From Selaginella moellendorffii (taxonomy: Eukaryota > Streptophyta > Lycopodiopsida > Selaginellales > Selaginellaceae), in contig NW_003314280.1 in assembly GCF_000143415.4 (NCBI RefSeq), positions 1-64,000 of the forward strand: DNA of 64,000 nt, in the 5' to 3' direction. The notes beneath the pieces were generated by a model. It saw only the letters and a program-made list of their open reading frames with translations. It was not told the DNA's origin and searched no databases. This document shows, one piece after another, positions 10,407 through 19,436 of the stretch. A program made the position numbers and the translations under genes. Position 1 is the first letter of the stretch; every line of letters begins with the position of its first letter.

Positions 10407-12107
10407 CTGATGGTTTGTCTTGTATGACCTTCCTCCGCTGCTCTTTGGCCACCTCAGGCTGGCCATCGTCGTCATCATCGTCGTCGTTGTTATTGTGATC
10501 GTCACCATTGTGAGGACCATCCAAGTCCTCTTCGTCCTCCTCTTCTTCGTCCTCCTCTTCTTTGTCCTCCTCTTCGTCCTTCTGCTCTTCCTGCTCATTA
10601 TCTTTCTCTGGCTCCTCATCCCCCTCCTGCATTTCTTCCATAGGCTACTCAGGCTGGATGGCTTGTTCTTCCAGGACCATCTTGGGAAAATCATCTGGCC
10701 GAGTTTCCATCTCAAAATACAAGACATCCATAGCTTGTTTTAGTGCGTGACCTAGGACCGTATCCTCACCTGACTGTCTTAACATGGTTTCTGCATGTTC
10801 TTGCACCCTTCGAAGACGACGAGATGAGAAAAATGTGGCCCTGACTTGAAAAGCATCCCTCATCCATTGTACCTCTCCATTGAGATTGGGGAAGGGGAGT
10901 CCGCCATAGGAATCTGAGTCAGGAGGTGGTGACTGGCTGCTTTCACTCAGCCCTTGATCTGCAATGAATGGCATGAGCACACACGCCATAATCGCGAGGC
11001 ATTACCTATCATCTTTTTGTTGCCCTTCTTCCTTTTCGAATCAAACGCCTCTGATCCCGACGACTATCCAACGTGCTTTCGCTTTTTATGACCACTATCA
11101 GTTTGAGCTTGATCTGCAAGAAATGGCATGAGGACCCACGCAATAACCATGACGCTTTACTTCCCGTCCTTGGAGGCTCTGTCGTGCCTTCCGCATCCTC
11201 AGGTGCCTGCTCCTCAATTCCCTTTCGCTTTCATTTCTTATGCGCCCGTTCTACAGAAATAGCATGAGGACATACGCGATAAGCACACAAATGCTTTTAC
11301 CCTTCCTCCTCTGCCTTGGTCGGTTGTCCATCTCTTTGTCTACAGCGTCTGAAAGCTGTTTTGCAGGTAGCCTAATTCGAGGTTCATGACGTCTCCTTGG
11401 CACTTGAACTGTATATTATTGCATCAACACATGCGACATCCCATAATATTTTTAAGTTACCTTTCATAAAGTTTTCCATTGGTTCAACTCGTTCCCCTGA
11501 AATACAAACTTAGATAAGTGCATGGGGCCATATGTCATGATCGTACCTGTTTCGGAACTCTCCTTATCACTCTCCGAGGTCTCCCCCTCCTCCACTAAAG
11601 GCACGTTGTTCCGTTCGATTTCCTCGACGCGATCTGCAAGAACATTAGTTAATTGGGTGGGGCCACACGCCATCAAACCTTCAGGTTCTTGTCGTGAGGT
11701 CTGCGTTGCTTGCCCTAGTCTCTTTGGAATTTGAGCTGCAAGAAGCAATGGCATGAGAATTCACGTATAACAAAAATGATTAGTACCTCTCGTCCGTTGT
11801 ACTTGGCTGGTGCTTGCCTGTTTTGCCTTTGAAGAAGTGTCTCCTGCAAGGAATGGCATGAGACCACATGCCATTGCAAATATAATTTGTACCTCCTTTT
11901 TTCCTATTGCTTGTCTATTTGTCCTTCTTCGACGCGCCACCAATGCGCTTTTCAGTCCTTGTGTCTGAATATTCACAACGATCTATAATCAAAATGGCGT
12001 GAGGCCTCACGTGACCTTACCTTGTGCAGGTTGTGAGCTTGGCCCAACATGGGTATCTTCAACAGTAGCTGTTAACGCCGTTTCAGCATCTGGGGGTGGC
12101 CATGCTT
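10407..12107 (-). pseudogene. Disordered linker exons of the ParB-like gene
   Basis: Short exons (12107-12021, 11982-11893, 11843-11787, 11735-11679, 11633-11547, 11496-11461, 11408-11301, 11250-11161, 11113-11006 and a long 10958-10407) are separated by 38-52 bp introns, all phase 1. The product is rich in Lys/Arg, Glu/Asp and Ser. Several exons begin with Asp-Gln, Asp-Arg or Asp-Thr, because the split codon is usually G/A. The long exon encodes a segment ending in an Asp/Glu run of about 40 acidic residues near 10460-10590. In-frame stops: TAG near 11909 and 11053, TGA near 11235, TAG near 10641. No known domain. Confidence 0.55.
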
Positions 12108-14928
12108 CTGCATACAGAGCTTTTGAGATAACATTTAAACTTAAAGTCCGTACTCACCAGGTTCACAGGGAAGATACTGTTTTTCTTTGGCAATTGTAAT
12201 TATATGCTCCATTGAAGTCACCTCTTCAATGGAGTTTGTCACCGCAACACACAGGACACCCTTGGGTAGTGCGGCTCAAAAGAATAGTCCGCCGCAGTTG
12301 TACTCGACAACGCATTTGCCCTTGGAGTCGGAAGCAGGTGACCCACCTACTATTGTGTTAAAGACCCAGCTAAGCATTTCCCATGCTGCACCTGGAGCTT
12401 TCTCTGGATTCGAAAGCTCCATAGCCGTCTTCAGTTCCTCAGGCACGGGTAAATTGACCTCCCTCAGATCAATTCGATCGGCCTTGTTGAACGAAGCTGG
12501 GAAGTCACTCCAGTCCCACTCTGCTGCAGGACCAATAACAAGGGCGAGTGTGAAGATGCGGACATTCGTCGGTATCTTCTTCTTAGCCATTATCCCATGG
12601 ATCTCTCGCATCTCCTTGCCTTTCAACCGAGCCTTCACCTCATTCAAGGCCTTCCAGAACTTGTGATAGGATTCGGAGTCGTAGATTATATAGTGGACTG
12701 AAGATTCCACCTCCGCAAGTCCCACCATTAAGTCAATGATGGAGCTGACTTCGTTTGCATGAGTGATCTCCTCGTTTGTGAAGTCCATCACACAAAAGAT
12801 GTTCTTGACCTGCTCATCTCCGCGGGAAATGATGCTCCTCCACCTTTGATCCTCATCCGAATTCACGTATACCCGGTAAGGTTCTCGATAGGCCTCTGTT
12901 GCGGGGTCGAGCTGTTTCTGAAGCCGGCGGTCGACATCCCTCTTAATGAAATTTGGATACTGATCCAACTTCTCAGCTTTACTTTTCGTGGCATCCCGCA
13001 GTAGATCGATGAACTTGGGGGCCCCCTTCACGTACTCGTCGATGTCTTCATTTGACAACTCCAGCTCTTCCATCATCTCTTGCGTGGTGTCGATGCTCAC
13101 CCTCTCCACGGCCACTTGCTCGAAGATCCAATCCTTCAATAGCACACGAGCACTCAGAGTCGTGCACAAGTCCTCGTATGTCACAATATGGCCGGGAGTC
13201 ATTTTGGTCTTGTTGAAGACTACCTCACCACGTAAAAGAGCATTAGCCACTGTCAGAAGGTCATCGTCGTCTAGAAACCGCGAGAAATGCAAGGCGTTGA
13301 GCTTGAAATCATTGGGCTTCCGGCCGTCCTCCACACCCATTGAGTTTAGCAACTCCCCGTCATGGTACCTCCTCAGCACATCTACCCATTTGTCAAAAAC
13401 AACTTTTGTCGCGAGTAGAATGTTATGGATGCTGAGTGTGTCATTGACCCCCAGTGTTTTCGAGAGAAGACTCGAGAATTCCTGCAATGGAAATGGCGTG
13501 AGGCCACATGCTATGCCACATGCAACGAGGCTTACATGCCAGGCGCTAATTGCTAGTGCACGTCCTTGTCCTGGTTTTTGTGGCTTCTTCAGTTGAACCC
13601 AGAGCTTCCGTGTTCGTGCCAATGTCTCGTGCAGACCCGATTTGTAGCACGTTTCTTGCTTGACATTCTGCACGTGGGAGATGTATATGATAGATCGGAG
13701 GGGCGAGTTGCCTTTTATTAGGCAGACAACTCTTGTCTTGAAGACTTTCTTCACCTCCTCGCCCACCATAATATCCACAACTATCTCTTGCATCGCCAAG
13801 CTAGAATGCTGCCCGGAGACGGCATAGAACCGGATGTTCTGATCGTCCAACACCTTCCTATTGATCAAGTCTGGAAACCTTGTCTCGCCCTTCATTGTTC
13901 GGTAGTAGGGGATCACGTCTGCGATGTCGGGTGTTACTGGACTTGCCAGCATCTTCTGCTTTAGTTTCTCCACCCACTCAGCAGATACTAGCCTGTGGTT
14001 GTATTTGCTTTGGATGTCGATGTGGCTCACGTCGATTGTATATACTTTGTTGGAATAGTAACAAGTATTATTATCTGTGACGATTTTTGCTACCTTTTCT
14101 TGCTCTTTTTGCTCTTTGCGGCTCTTCTTTTTGGTGGGTGTAGTGTTTGAACCCGAGGCAATGGCATCACTGAGTAGCTTCTTTTTTGGAGCAGGAGAGT
14201 CAAACGTCGGCTTGAGCTTGACCACCCTTTTCTGCTTCGGGGTAGTTTCCAGATCGACCCCCTTCTCCTTCGCTTCGCGAACTGGAGTCACTCTCAACGG
14301 CTCAATGTTGGAATATAGTTTTTGAACATCACTGTAGGTGAGGTTCGTGGATTCCATGTGATCTTCATAGACCCGCAGCGTCTTTGAAATTGTGGGCATC
14401 CTGGACAACCTCTCCCTAGCTCCCTCTAGGAATTCCTCATAGCCGCTGCCCCCCTTCGGGAAGCCGCTAGGATGTGCAAGGTGGATCTTGAAGGCGGACG
14501 CTGTCTCTACCACAAGTGCCAGTCCATATTCTTGCATGGAACTGCATGGAGTGTCTATCACTTGGATGAGGATCCCCATGCATTCTTTTCTCCCACCATC
14601 TGTGTTGTATAGCCTCAGATCCTCGCCTTCCATTCCGAAAGTCCAACTGGTGAGCTCCTCCCCCTTCTCTACATCCACATTGACAGTGGCTGGAAGAAGA
14701 ACGCAATTCCTCGCCTGTTCAGAAATGCACAACAATTAGAGCTGACAGATGAAAAGCTAGCAGGTGGAAATAACGTGAGGCCACACGCCATTCACCACTA
14801 CATCAGATGTCTTGAGGCTGCATCGTAAGATGGCGTGAGGCTACACGCCATCTGTAACCAGACTGCACTCGAGAGCCCCATCGGTGCATGCCAATGTTGC
14901 TACTGAATGGCATGTGGCCTCATGCCAT
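10959..14928 (-). repeat. Palindrome copies within and near introns of the minus gene
   Basis: Copies at 10968-10989, 11123-11144, 11259-11280, 11518-11539, 11652-11673, 11748-11769, 11853-11874, 11994-12015, 13493-13514, 14770-14791, 14830-14851 and 14907-14928. In gene orientation most read ATGGCGTGTGG followed by CCTCATGCCAT, so one arm tends to carry CGTG and the other CATG. Each is a near-perfect 22-bp inverted repeat. The last three lie in the probable first intron (14715-14953). Confidence 0.8.
12158..14714 (-). pseudogene. ParB/Srx-like plus methyltransferase-like core
   Basis: The 14735-12276 frame is 819 codons open, then TGA, then about 39 more codons in frame to a GTGAGT donor at 12157. 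About residues 90-210 are basic and Lys-rich. At about 235-330 lies a ParB N-terminal/sulfiredoxin-like block: YTIDVSHIDIQ, NHRLVSAEWVEKL, then SGQHSSLAMQEIV, where ParB proteins have a GxHRxxA box. The region around 720-750 (TLALVIGPAAEW) sits where a DPPY methyltransferase motif IV would be. KGKCVVEYNCGGLFF followed by AAL and GVLCVAVTNS resembles SAM-binding motif I with its acidic-strand neighbour. The catalytic DPPY is degenerate, so activity is doubtful. A 54-bp intron (13482-13535) is in frame and reads through as coding. The architecture matches the locus at 55630-58990. Fold assignments are by eye. Confidence 0.6.
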
Positions 14929-15159
14929 TTTCTACTTGGCCTAAAAGACTTACCATTCGAAGCTGAATGGAGGCGTGAAAATCGAGGCCGGACTTGCTGG
15001 CGAATGTGCACTGTGTGTGCAGCGGATCGTAGCAGCAAGGCTACTCTGCCACTTACAGTTGGAGAGTGGTGCTGAAATCTTTTGGGATGCCAAGTGGGCT
15101 GTGTGTGGGTGGCGGAGTGGGCGGCGGAGTTGGCGGCGAAGTTACAAACTGGGTGTGTT

Positions 15160-15330
15160 TTGAAGTGGACGCCGATGCACACGAGCGTGATGCGAGTGCG
15201 ATGCGAGCACGAGTGTGATGCAAGCGCGAGTGGACGCCGATGCACACGAGAAACCTGTAGAGAAGGTAGATGAGCGCGAATGTGAGCGTGATCGCGAGTT
15301 GGAGCGCGATGCAAGCGCGAGTACGAAGCA
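15160..15330. repeat. Degenerate GC-rich tandem repeat
   Basis: Repeats of GATGCGAGCACGAGTGTGAT-like units of about 10-22 bp. GTGGACGCCGATGCACACGAG occurs as a longer unit twice (15167-15187 and 15232-15250 region). ORFs across it are artefacts of the repeat. Confidence 0.6.
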
Positions 15331-15998
15331 AAATGCAAAACCTAACCTCACATGCGCGAAATGTCACGACGGTTGGTAATCCCGCAACATCATCATTCCT
15401 CGGACTTGGGCGCCACCATTAATTTCTGGATCGCCGCGCGCATGCATGCACGTGAAATCCAAAAGAAATCCGCAATGTCATCATTCCTCGGATTGCATGC
15501 ACGCGAAATCCAAAAGAAAGATCATGATTGGGATATCATTTAATACCCTCACTATATTTATACCATGCATGATTGGATATTCCAAAGCATCTTGTATTTC
15601 CAAAAATGCCAAATGTTCAGCTAAATAAAGAATGGTATACAATGTCCTTCTTGATGACCCTGCAAAGAAGCATCTCGATCGGACACCACATGAGACCACA
15701 CGAGCCTTACAATGTTTCAGGGGCATTTGCCATAGGTCCGACCGTTATTTTGCTCCAAGATTCTACAGTTTGGTGTGCATTGACCTTTCCATCGACACTG
15801 CAAAGGGACATCACAATCAGATGCGGGATCACAAGAAACCAATTCACTAACTCTGGTTTCACCAAGATCTACGTAAGGAGTTATGAAATGTAAGGACCCT
15901 CTCTATTGAAATGTGTTTATGGTCCTAGGGGCATTGTGACATATCAAAGGATTTTACATCAAGTTCTGTATTTGCATGTTTATCAAGCTACTGAATTG

Positions 15999-16018
15999 CT
16001 AAACCCTAAACCCTAAAC
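15999..16018 (+). repeat. Interstitial telomere-like repeat
   Basis: GCTAAACCCTAAACCCTAAA: about two and a half copies of the plant CCCTAAA unit. It could be a telo-box promoter element or chance. Confidence 0.5.
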
Positions 16019-16744
16019 ATGTGGCAAATGCTGCATGAAGAAAGATGCCCTTTCTGGGCAAATACTGTAAGAGGCAGATGCCGAGCAGATGTATCTTAGG
16101 CTAGCGAAGGGGACAAATGAAAGCTAACTATAAACATGACGGGATGCAAATAGATTACTAGGCTGGTCCTGCGAAAATCAAAAACCATAATTGAAAACAT
16201 TGAAAATGCAAAAAGAAAGGTTTATAATATTTTTGAATTTTAAGCAACCAAAGGAATGTAAGTAGGGCATGTGTTTGTAAGTTTAAAAATGCCTCAACCA
16301 CTTAAATTCCCAAGTAAATAAAGCTGTTTCTATTTTTGGTACATGTAAACTTTATAGCGTGTGGGCTCATGCAATTTTGAACCAAAAAATGCACCAAAAA
16401 ATGCTCGACTAGCATTATTCTTTGAATGGCATGTGGCCTTATATTGCCATAAATGGACGTACACACACAGCATAATTATTCCTTTACACGGCAAATAATC
16501 TTGGCACGGATCGCTGACATGGCATGGCAAAGTTCGAATCACTGACATGGCACAGCTGGATCGAGGCAAGGACATGATGTGACAAAGTTCAACCTCCGAC
16601 AGCAAAGTCTAGAAGCTACTCAGTTTGAAATTTGTCAGAGGAATCATAAGATCTGGTTTGTCAGAGGATTTGATGTGACGTTCAAGTGTGTGTTATTTTT
16701 GAATTCTCGAACTCATTCCTAGGTCTATCATTTTTGTGCACCGT

Positions 16745-16925
16745 GTTCTTGGTTCCACTGAGCGCAGTGAGCGCTGCTTGTGTAAGCGGCGTTGTGAGCT
16801 GTGGTTTATGCGTCTACGAGCGGTTGCGGCATTGCGAGCGCCATTGCGAGCGACAGTTTATGCGAGTGGCAGTTTGTGCGAGCGGCGCTACGAGCAGTTG
16901 CGGTGGTGTGAGCGGCGCTACGGTA
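16745..16925. repeat. GC-rich GAGCG/TTGCGG tandem repeat
   Basis: Repeating GAGCGGTTGCGGCATTGCGA-like units, for example GCATTGCGAGC, CCATTGCGAGC, GTGCGAGCGGCGCTACGAGC and GTGAGCGGCGCTACG. Similar in composition to 15160-15330 but not the same unit. Confidence 0.55.
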
Positions 16926-17028
16926 CCACTAATGGTATGAGGGCTCATGCCATCTTGGGGCTTGCAAGTTCATCACTAGCATATTGCCAATAGTTTCTTT
17001 ACCTGCCTGTAGCTGTGTGTTTATCAAG

Positions 17029-17220
17029 ATGGCATGAGGCCTCATGCCATCTTTGGCCCCTGCTAGCCTATTGCCATATTCCTTTTGCCTTGCTGCAACT
17101 GTATATATTTTTGTGTGCGTGACTAGTCACACACACAAAAATATATACAGTTGTAGCAAGGCAAAAGGAATATAGCAACAGGCTAACAGAGGCCAAAGAT
17201 AGTGTGAGGCCTCATGCCAT
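17029..17220. repeat. 192-bp foldback without loop
   Basis: Two 96-bp arms are exactly symmetrical about 17124/17125 (GACT|AGTC), with about nine mismatches, mostly transitions. Each arm begins with a copy of the 22-bp palindrome, so a palindrome is nested in a palindrome. It could be extruded as a cruciform or transcribed into a hairpin RNA. Confidence 0.8.
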
Positions 17221-17408
17221 TAGTGGTACCGCTAATGGCATGAGGGCTCATGCCAATTTTGTGAATGCGAAATTTCACGTGGGTGTCAATAGCATGTTTG
17301 AATAATGGCATGTGGCCTCATGCTATTGAGGTTGTTTGGTATGTTATGATTTAGGCCATTCTCCAATCATTTTTTGTATGGTCTTAACTTCTTTTCTGCA
17401 CTTTCAGA

Positions 17409-18273
17409 ATGGCCTCCGCAAGTGCGACGCATGTTCCCTCCGTGGATCTTAAGAACCGTGCTACATGGATTCAGGCAAAGGTGTTTCTAAACAACCCCGA
17501 GGGGGAGGTGGTCGCTGAGGGCTTAGCCATAGTTGTCGATCCAAGAGATGCGGTTGCTAATCAAGAATTGGGCTGGGATGATATTGGAGTTCAGATTTTA
17601 GAGGTTGTTGACACAGAAGAAAATAGTCTGACTATTGGAAGCATTGTGCGGTGGAAATTGAGGCACTTAGTGTTTGAGAATGTGAAGGATTCACAATCAA
17701 ACACCACTACAACTGATGACAGAACATCTCTTCATGGGAAAAGAAAGTACACCTTCCTAAAGCACAGCCAAAGGGATCTGAGCAACGAACCGAAAAGGCA
17801 GAAAATGGCGATGGAGGTTCGAATGGTCTCGATAGTTGCTTGTTGCAAGAGGAGGTGCTGTCAACATGCTGATTGGGATGCTATTGAAGAGGAGAGAGCA
17901 AGATACAAGACATTGTCCTGGAAGGCAGCTCGCAATTTTGTGTATGAGGCATTACGGTCATCTGTTGATGCTTCAGAACATCAGGTGGGGGGCATGGTCT
18001 TCCAGAGGGGTTTGGTCTGCATGAAGGCATGGAGAATCATTTATGGAGTCCCTCAAACCACATTCTATAGAATCAAAACTGAGTTCGAGGAACAAAGGGT
18101 TCAACAGGTAGTCCATGGGAACGATGGTACTCACAAAACCAGGGGTCATGTTGTATATGGAGAGGCAATCTTCAAGAGGTTTGTCGAGACATGTAGCAAG
18201 TAGCAACCACATAAAACCCGCCTCTTGGAAGATGGAACTCGAGACACCCAACGAGTTCTCCCTTCCATGTATA
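17409..18273 (+). pseudogene. Transposase-like gene, N-terminal part
   Basis: ATG at 17409 follows a pyrimidine tract and AG. The frame runs 264 codons to TAG at 18201, and the same frame stays open for 23 more codons up to the LTR insertion at 18274, so the TAG is probably a mutated CAG. Residues 1-90 contain a globular Val/Ile-rich block. A Cys cluster (VACCKRRCCQH) sits near residue 140. It is followed by VCMKAWRIIYGVPQTTFYRI, resembling the 'C..aF..i.G.s..tfyr' region preceding the catalytic part in large uncharacterised eukaryotic proteins with a GHTHxDxD motif (I believe Pfam DUF7869). The end, RVLPSMY, matches the LPS stretch these proteins often have next. The gene continues after the gypsy insertion at 31687. 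Confidence 0.6.
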
Positions 18274-19420
18274 TGTAAGGAACCGACTCCCCGAGATGTC
18301 GTAGGCTAAAGGATCCCCAAAAGCTTGACTGAAGTGACAAAGAGTTCATCGGATGGGACCAAGTCGAGGATCGAGTCCAAGACCGACTCTAGGACCGAGT
18401 TCGAGATAGAGTCCGGAATCGAGTCCGAGACCGACTCGGGGACCGAGTTCGAGTCCGAGTTCGAGACCGAGTTCGAGACGGAGTCCGAGATCCGAAATCG
18501 GGTCCGAGACCGAGTCCGAGGTCGAGTCCGAGGTCGGGTCCGAGATCGGGTCCGAGATCGAGTCCGTGATCGAGTCCGAACCCGAATCCGAAGTCGGATC
18601 CGAAATCGGGTCCGAGATCAAGCTAGAGACTAAGTCCAAATACTAATACGGGTCAAGGGGTGAAAGCCCAAAGCGTGCGTCTCCCAGGGGGGGGGGCTGC
18701 AGGGGGTTCCAAAAGTATAGTAGGGATAGTGAGGTCCAGGAACCAGTTTTGAAGGGACTCTCCAGTTGGGCTTCCAAACCGACTTGAGGTTGGGACTGGG
18801 ACCGAGGGGCCTTGGGTGGGAGTGAGCATGGACTTGGCTGGTGCCGGAGGGGCCATCCAAGGAAGTGCTCAAGAGCAGCTCCCACTCCCGAAAGGGAAAC
18901 CGATTGCGGTGCTCCCGGCTCATGTGGAGTGGTGCCCCACTTGAGTACCATGCGGCTCATTGGTCCTCGCCCTTCCTAGGGGCTTGGGCCTTCCTTCGGG
19001 ATGGAAGTGGGGGGCGAGAGGTACCCATACCGGGCCGCTAGGCCACGGTGTTTCGCCCCGGCGTCCCGAAGCAAGTGTTGCACTCAAGACTTGGGATTTA
19101 GAGGGTCCCATGATCAAGTCTTGTGGTACCAAGGGATGTTAGGAACCTGGAAGCTTGGTGTGCTTGGCTGCTTGTGCTTGCGGGGAGTGTAGCCGAACCT
19201 TAAGTCCAGTCTAACCCGGGGAGGGGGATTGGGAGTGATTTGGGAATCCATGGAAGGATGGCTAACACTCCGTTGCTCGTGCAGTGAGTAGCTGAAACCA
19301 AGTAGGAGCTGGTACCATAGGCGAGAACCTTGGCGAGGGAACTTAGCAAAAGCCAAGGCAGTGTTGGACGGATAGGCGAGGTAAGCTGGCAAAGTGGAAA
19401 GGAAAAATTTGTGGCTTACA
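18274..19420 (+). repeat. Family A LTR 1 (1147 bp)
   Basis: Starts TGTAAGGAACC and ends GTGGCTTACA, so the ends are the inverted hexamer TGTAAG/CTTACA. Positions 18360-18620 are a tract of GAGTCCGAGATC-like units with a 12-bp period. A G run follows at about 18688. It is followed by ATT and the primer site. Confidence 0.92.
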
Positions 19421-19423
19421 ATT

Positions 19424-19436
19424 TGGTATCGGAGCC
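19424..19436 (+). other. Primer binding site, family A copy 1
   Basis: TGGTATCGGAGCC, three bases after the LTR, complementary to the 3' end of plant initiator Met tRNA with one mismatch (usual TGGTATCAGAGC). Confidence 0.85.

Larger units (their letters stand above)
9499..13535 (-). other. Fifteen very short introns of the minus-strand gene
   Basis: Introns (GT...AG on the minus strand) and lengths: 13482-13535 (54), 12108-12157 (50), 11983-12020 (38), 11844-11892 (49), 11736-11786 (51), 11634-11678 (45), 11497-11546 (50), 11409-11460 (52), 11251-11300 (50), 11114-11160 (47), 10959-11005 (47), 10350-10406 (57), 10286-10334 (49), 10131-10177 (47), 9499-9545 (47). Ten carry a full or degenerate copy of the palindrome family, typically starting about 20-25 bases after the donor and ending 4-10 bases before the acceptor AG. 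All except the in-frame 13482 intron are phase 1. Calls rest on splice-site consensus and preserved reading frame, not transcripts. Confidence 0.65.
8688..14953 (-). pseudogene. Broken ParB-like/methyltransferase-like/HAD multi-domain gene
   Basis: A single reading frame can be followed from about 14714 down to 8688 through at least 15 small introns. In the part from 12157 to 9499 every junction I checked is phase 1 and preserves the frame, so these segments belong to one gene. Domain order: ParB/Srx-like and methyltransferase-like core (14714-12158), disordered linker (12107-10407), repeat-rich linker (about 10285-9546), FCP1-like HAD domain (9498-8688). The 5' end is uncertain: the first acceptor (CTGAACAG, 14715) may pair with a GTAAGT donor at 14953. 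Breaks are TGA at 12276, TAG and TGA codons in linker exons (near 11909, 11235, 11053 and 10641), and a frameshift plus stop near 9280. Most stops could come from CAG or CGA by C-to-T change. I know no family with this whole architecture. Confidence 0.65.
16354..17326. repeat. Palindrome copies upstream of the transposase-like gene
   Basis: Copies at 16354-16375, 16426-16450, 16932-16953, 17029-17050 (a perfect 22-bp palindrome), 17199-17220, 17235-17256 and 17305-17326. The copies at 16932 and 17235 share the same left context (GGTACC, then CTAATGG), so this area also duplicated locally. Confidence 0.8.
14954..17408. other. Divergent intergenic region with tandem repeats and palindromes
   Basis: The spacer between the two divergent genes of the island. 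It has two GC-rich degenerate tandem tracts (15160-15330 and 16745-16925), a telomere-like stretch, six palindrome copies between 16354 and 17326 and a 192-bp foldback. The AG at 17406-17407 just before the ATG at 17409 follows a pyrimidine tract (CTGCACTTTCAG), suggesting a 5' leader intron. Promoters for both genes should be here, but I see no certain TATA box. Confidence 0.5.

Noticed and set aside
10399-10641. Separate small acidic protein
   Set aside because: It is in frame with the upstream exon through a single TAG and ends at a clean donor, so it is the acidic tail of a linker exon.
12187-13596. Plus-strand ORFs of 159 and 202 codons
   Set aside because: Shadows of the minus-strand ParB/methyltransferase-like gene, which has the recognisable motifs.
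14841-15338. 165-codon minus-strand ORF rich in His/Arg/Ala
   Set aside because: It overlaps a GC-rich degenerate tandem repeat and two palindrome copies in the probable first intron; it looks like a repeat artefact rather than a protein.
18346-18639. Asp/Ser/Ile-rich or Arg/Glu-rich ORFs over the LTR repeat tracts (also 24727, 31070, 36747, 45890)
   Set aside because: They are translations of the GAGTCCGAGAYC 12-mer array, open on both strands because of its composition; no start context or homology.
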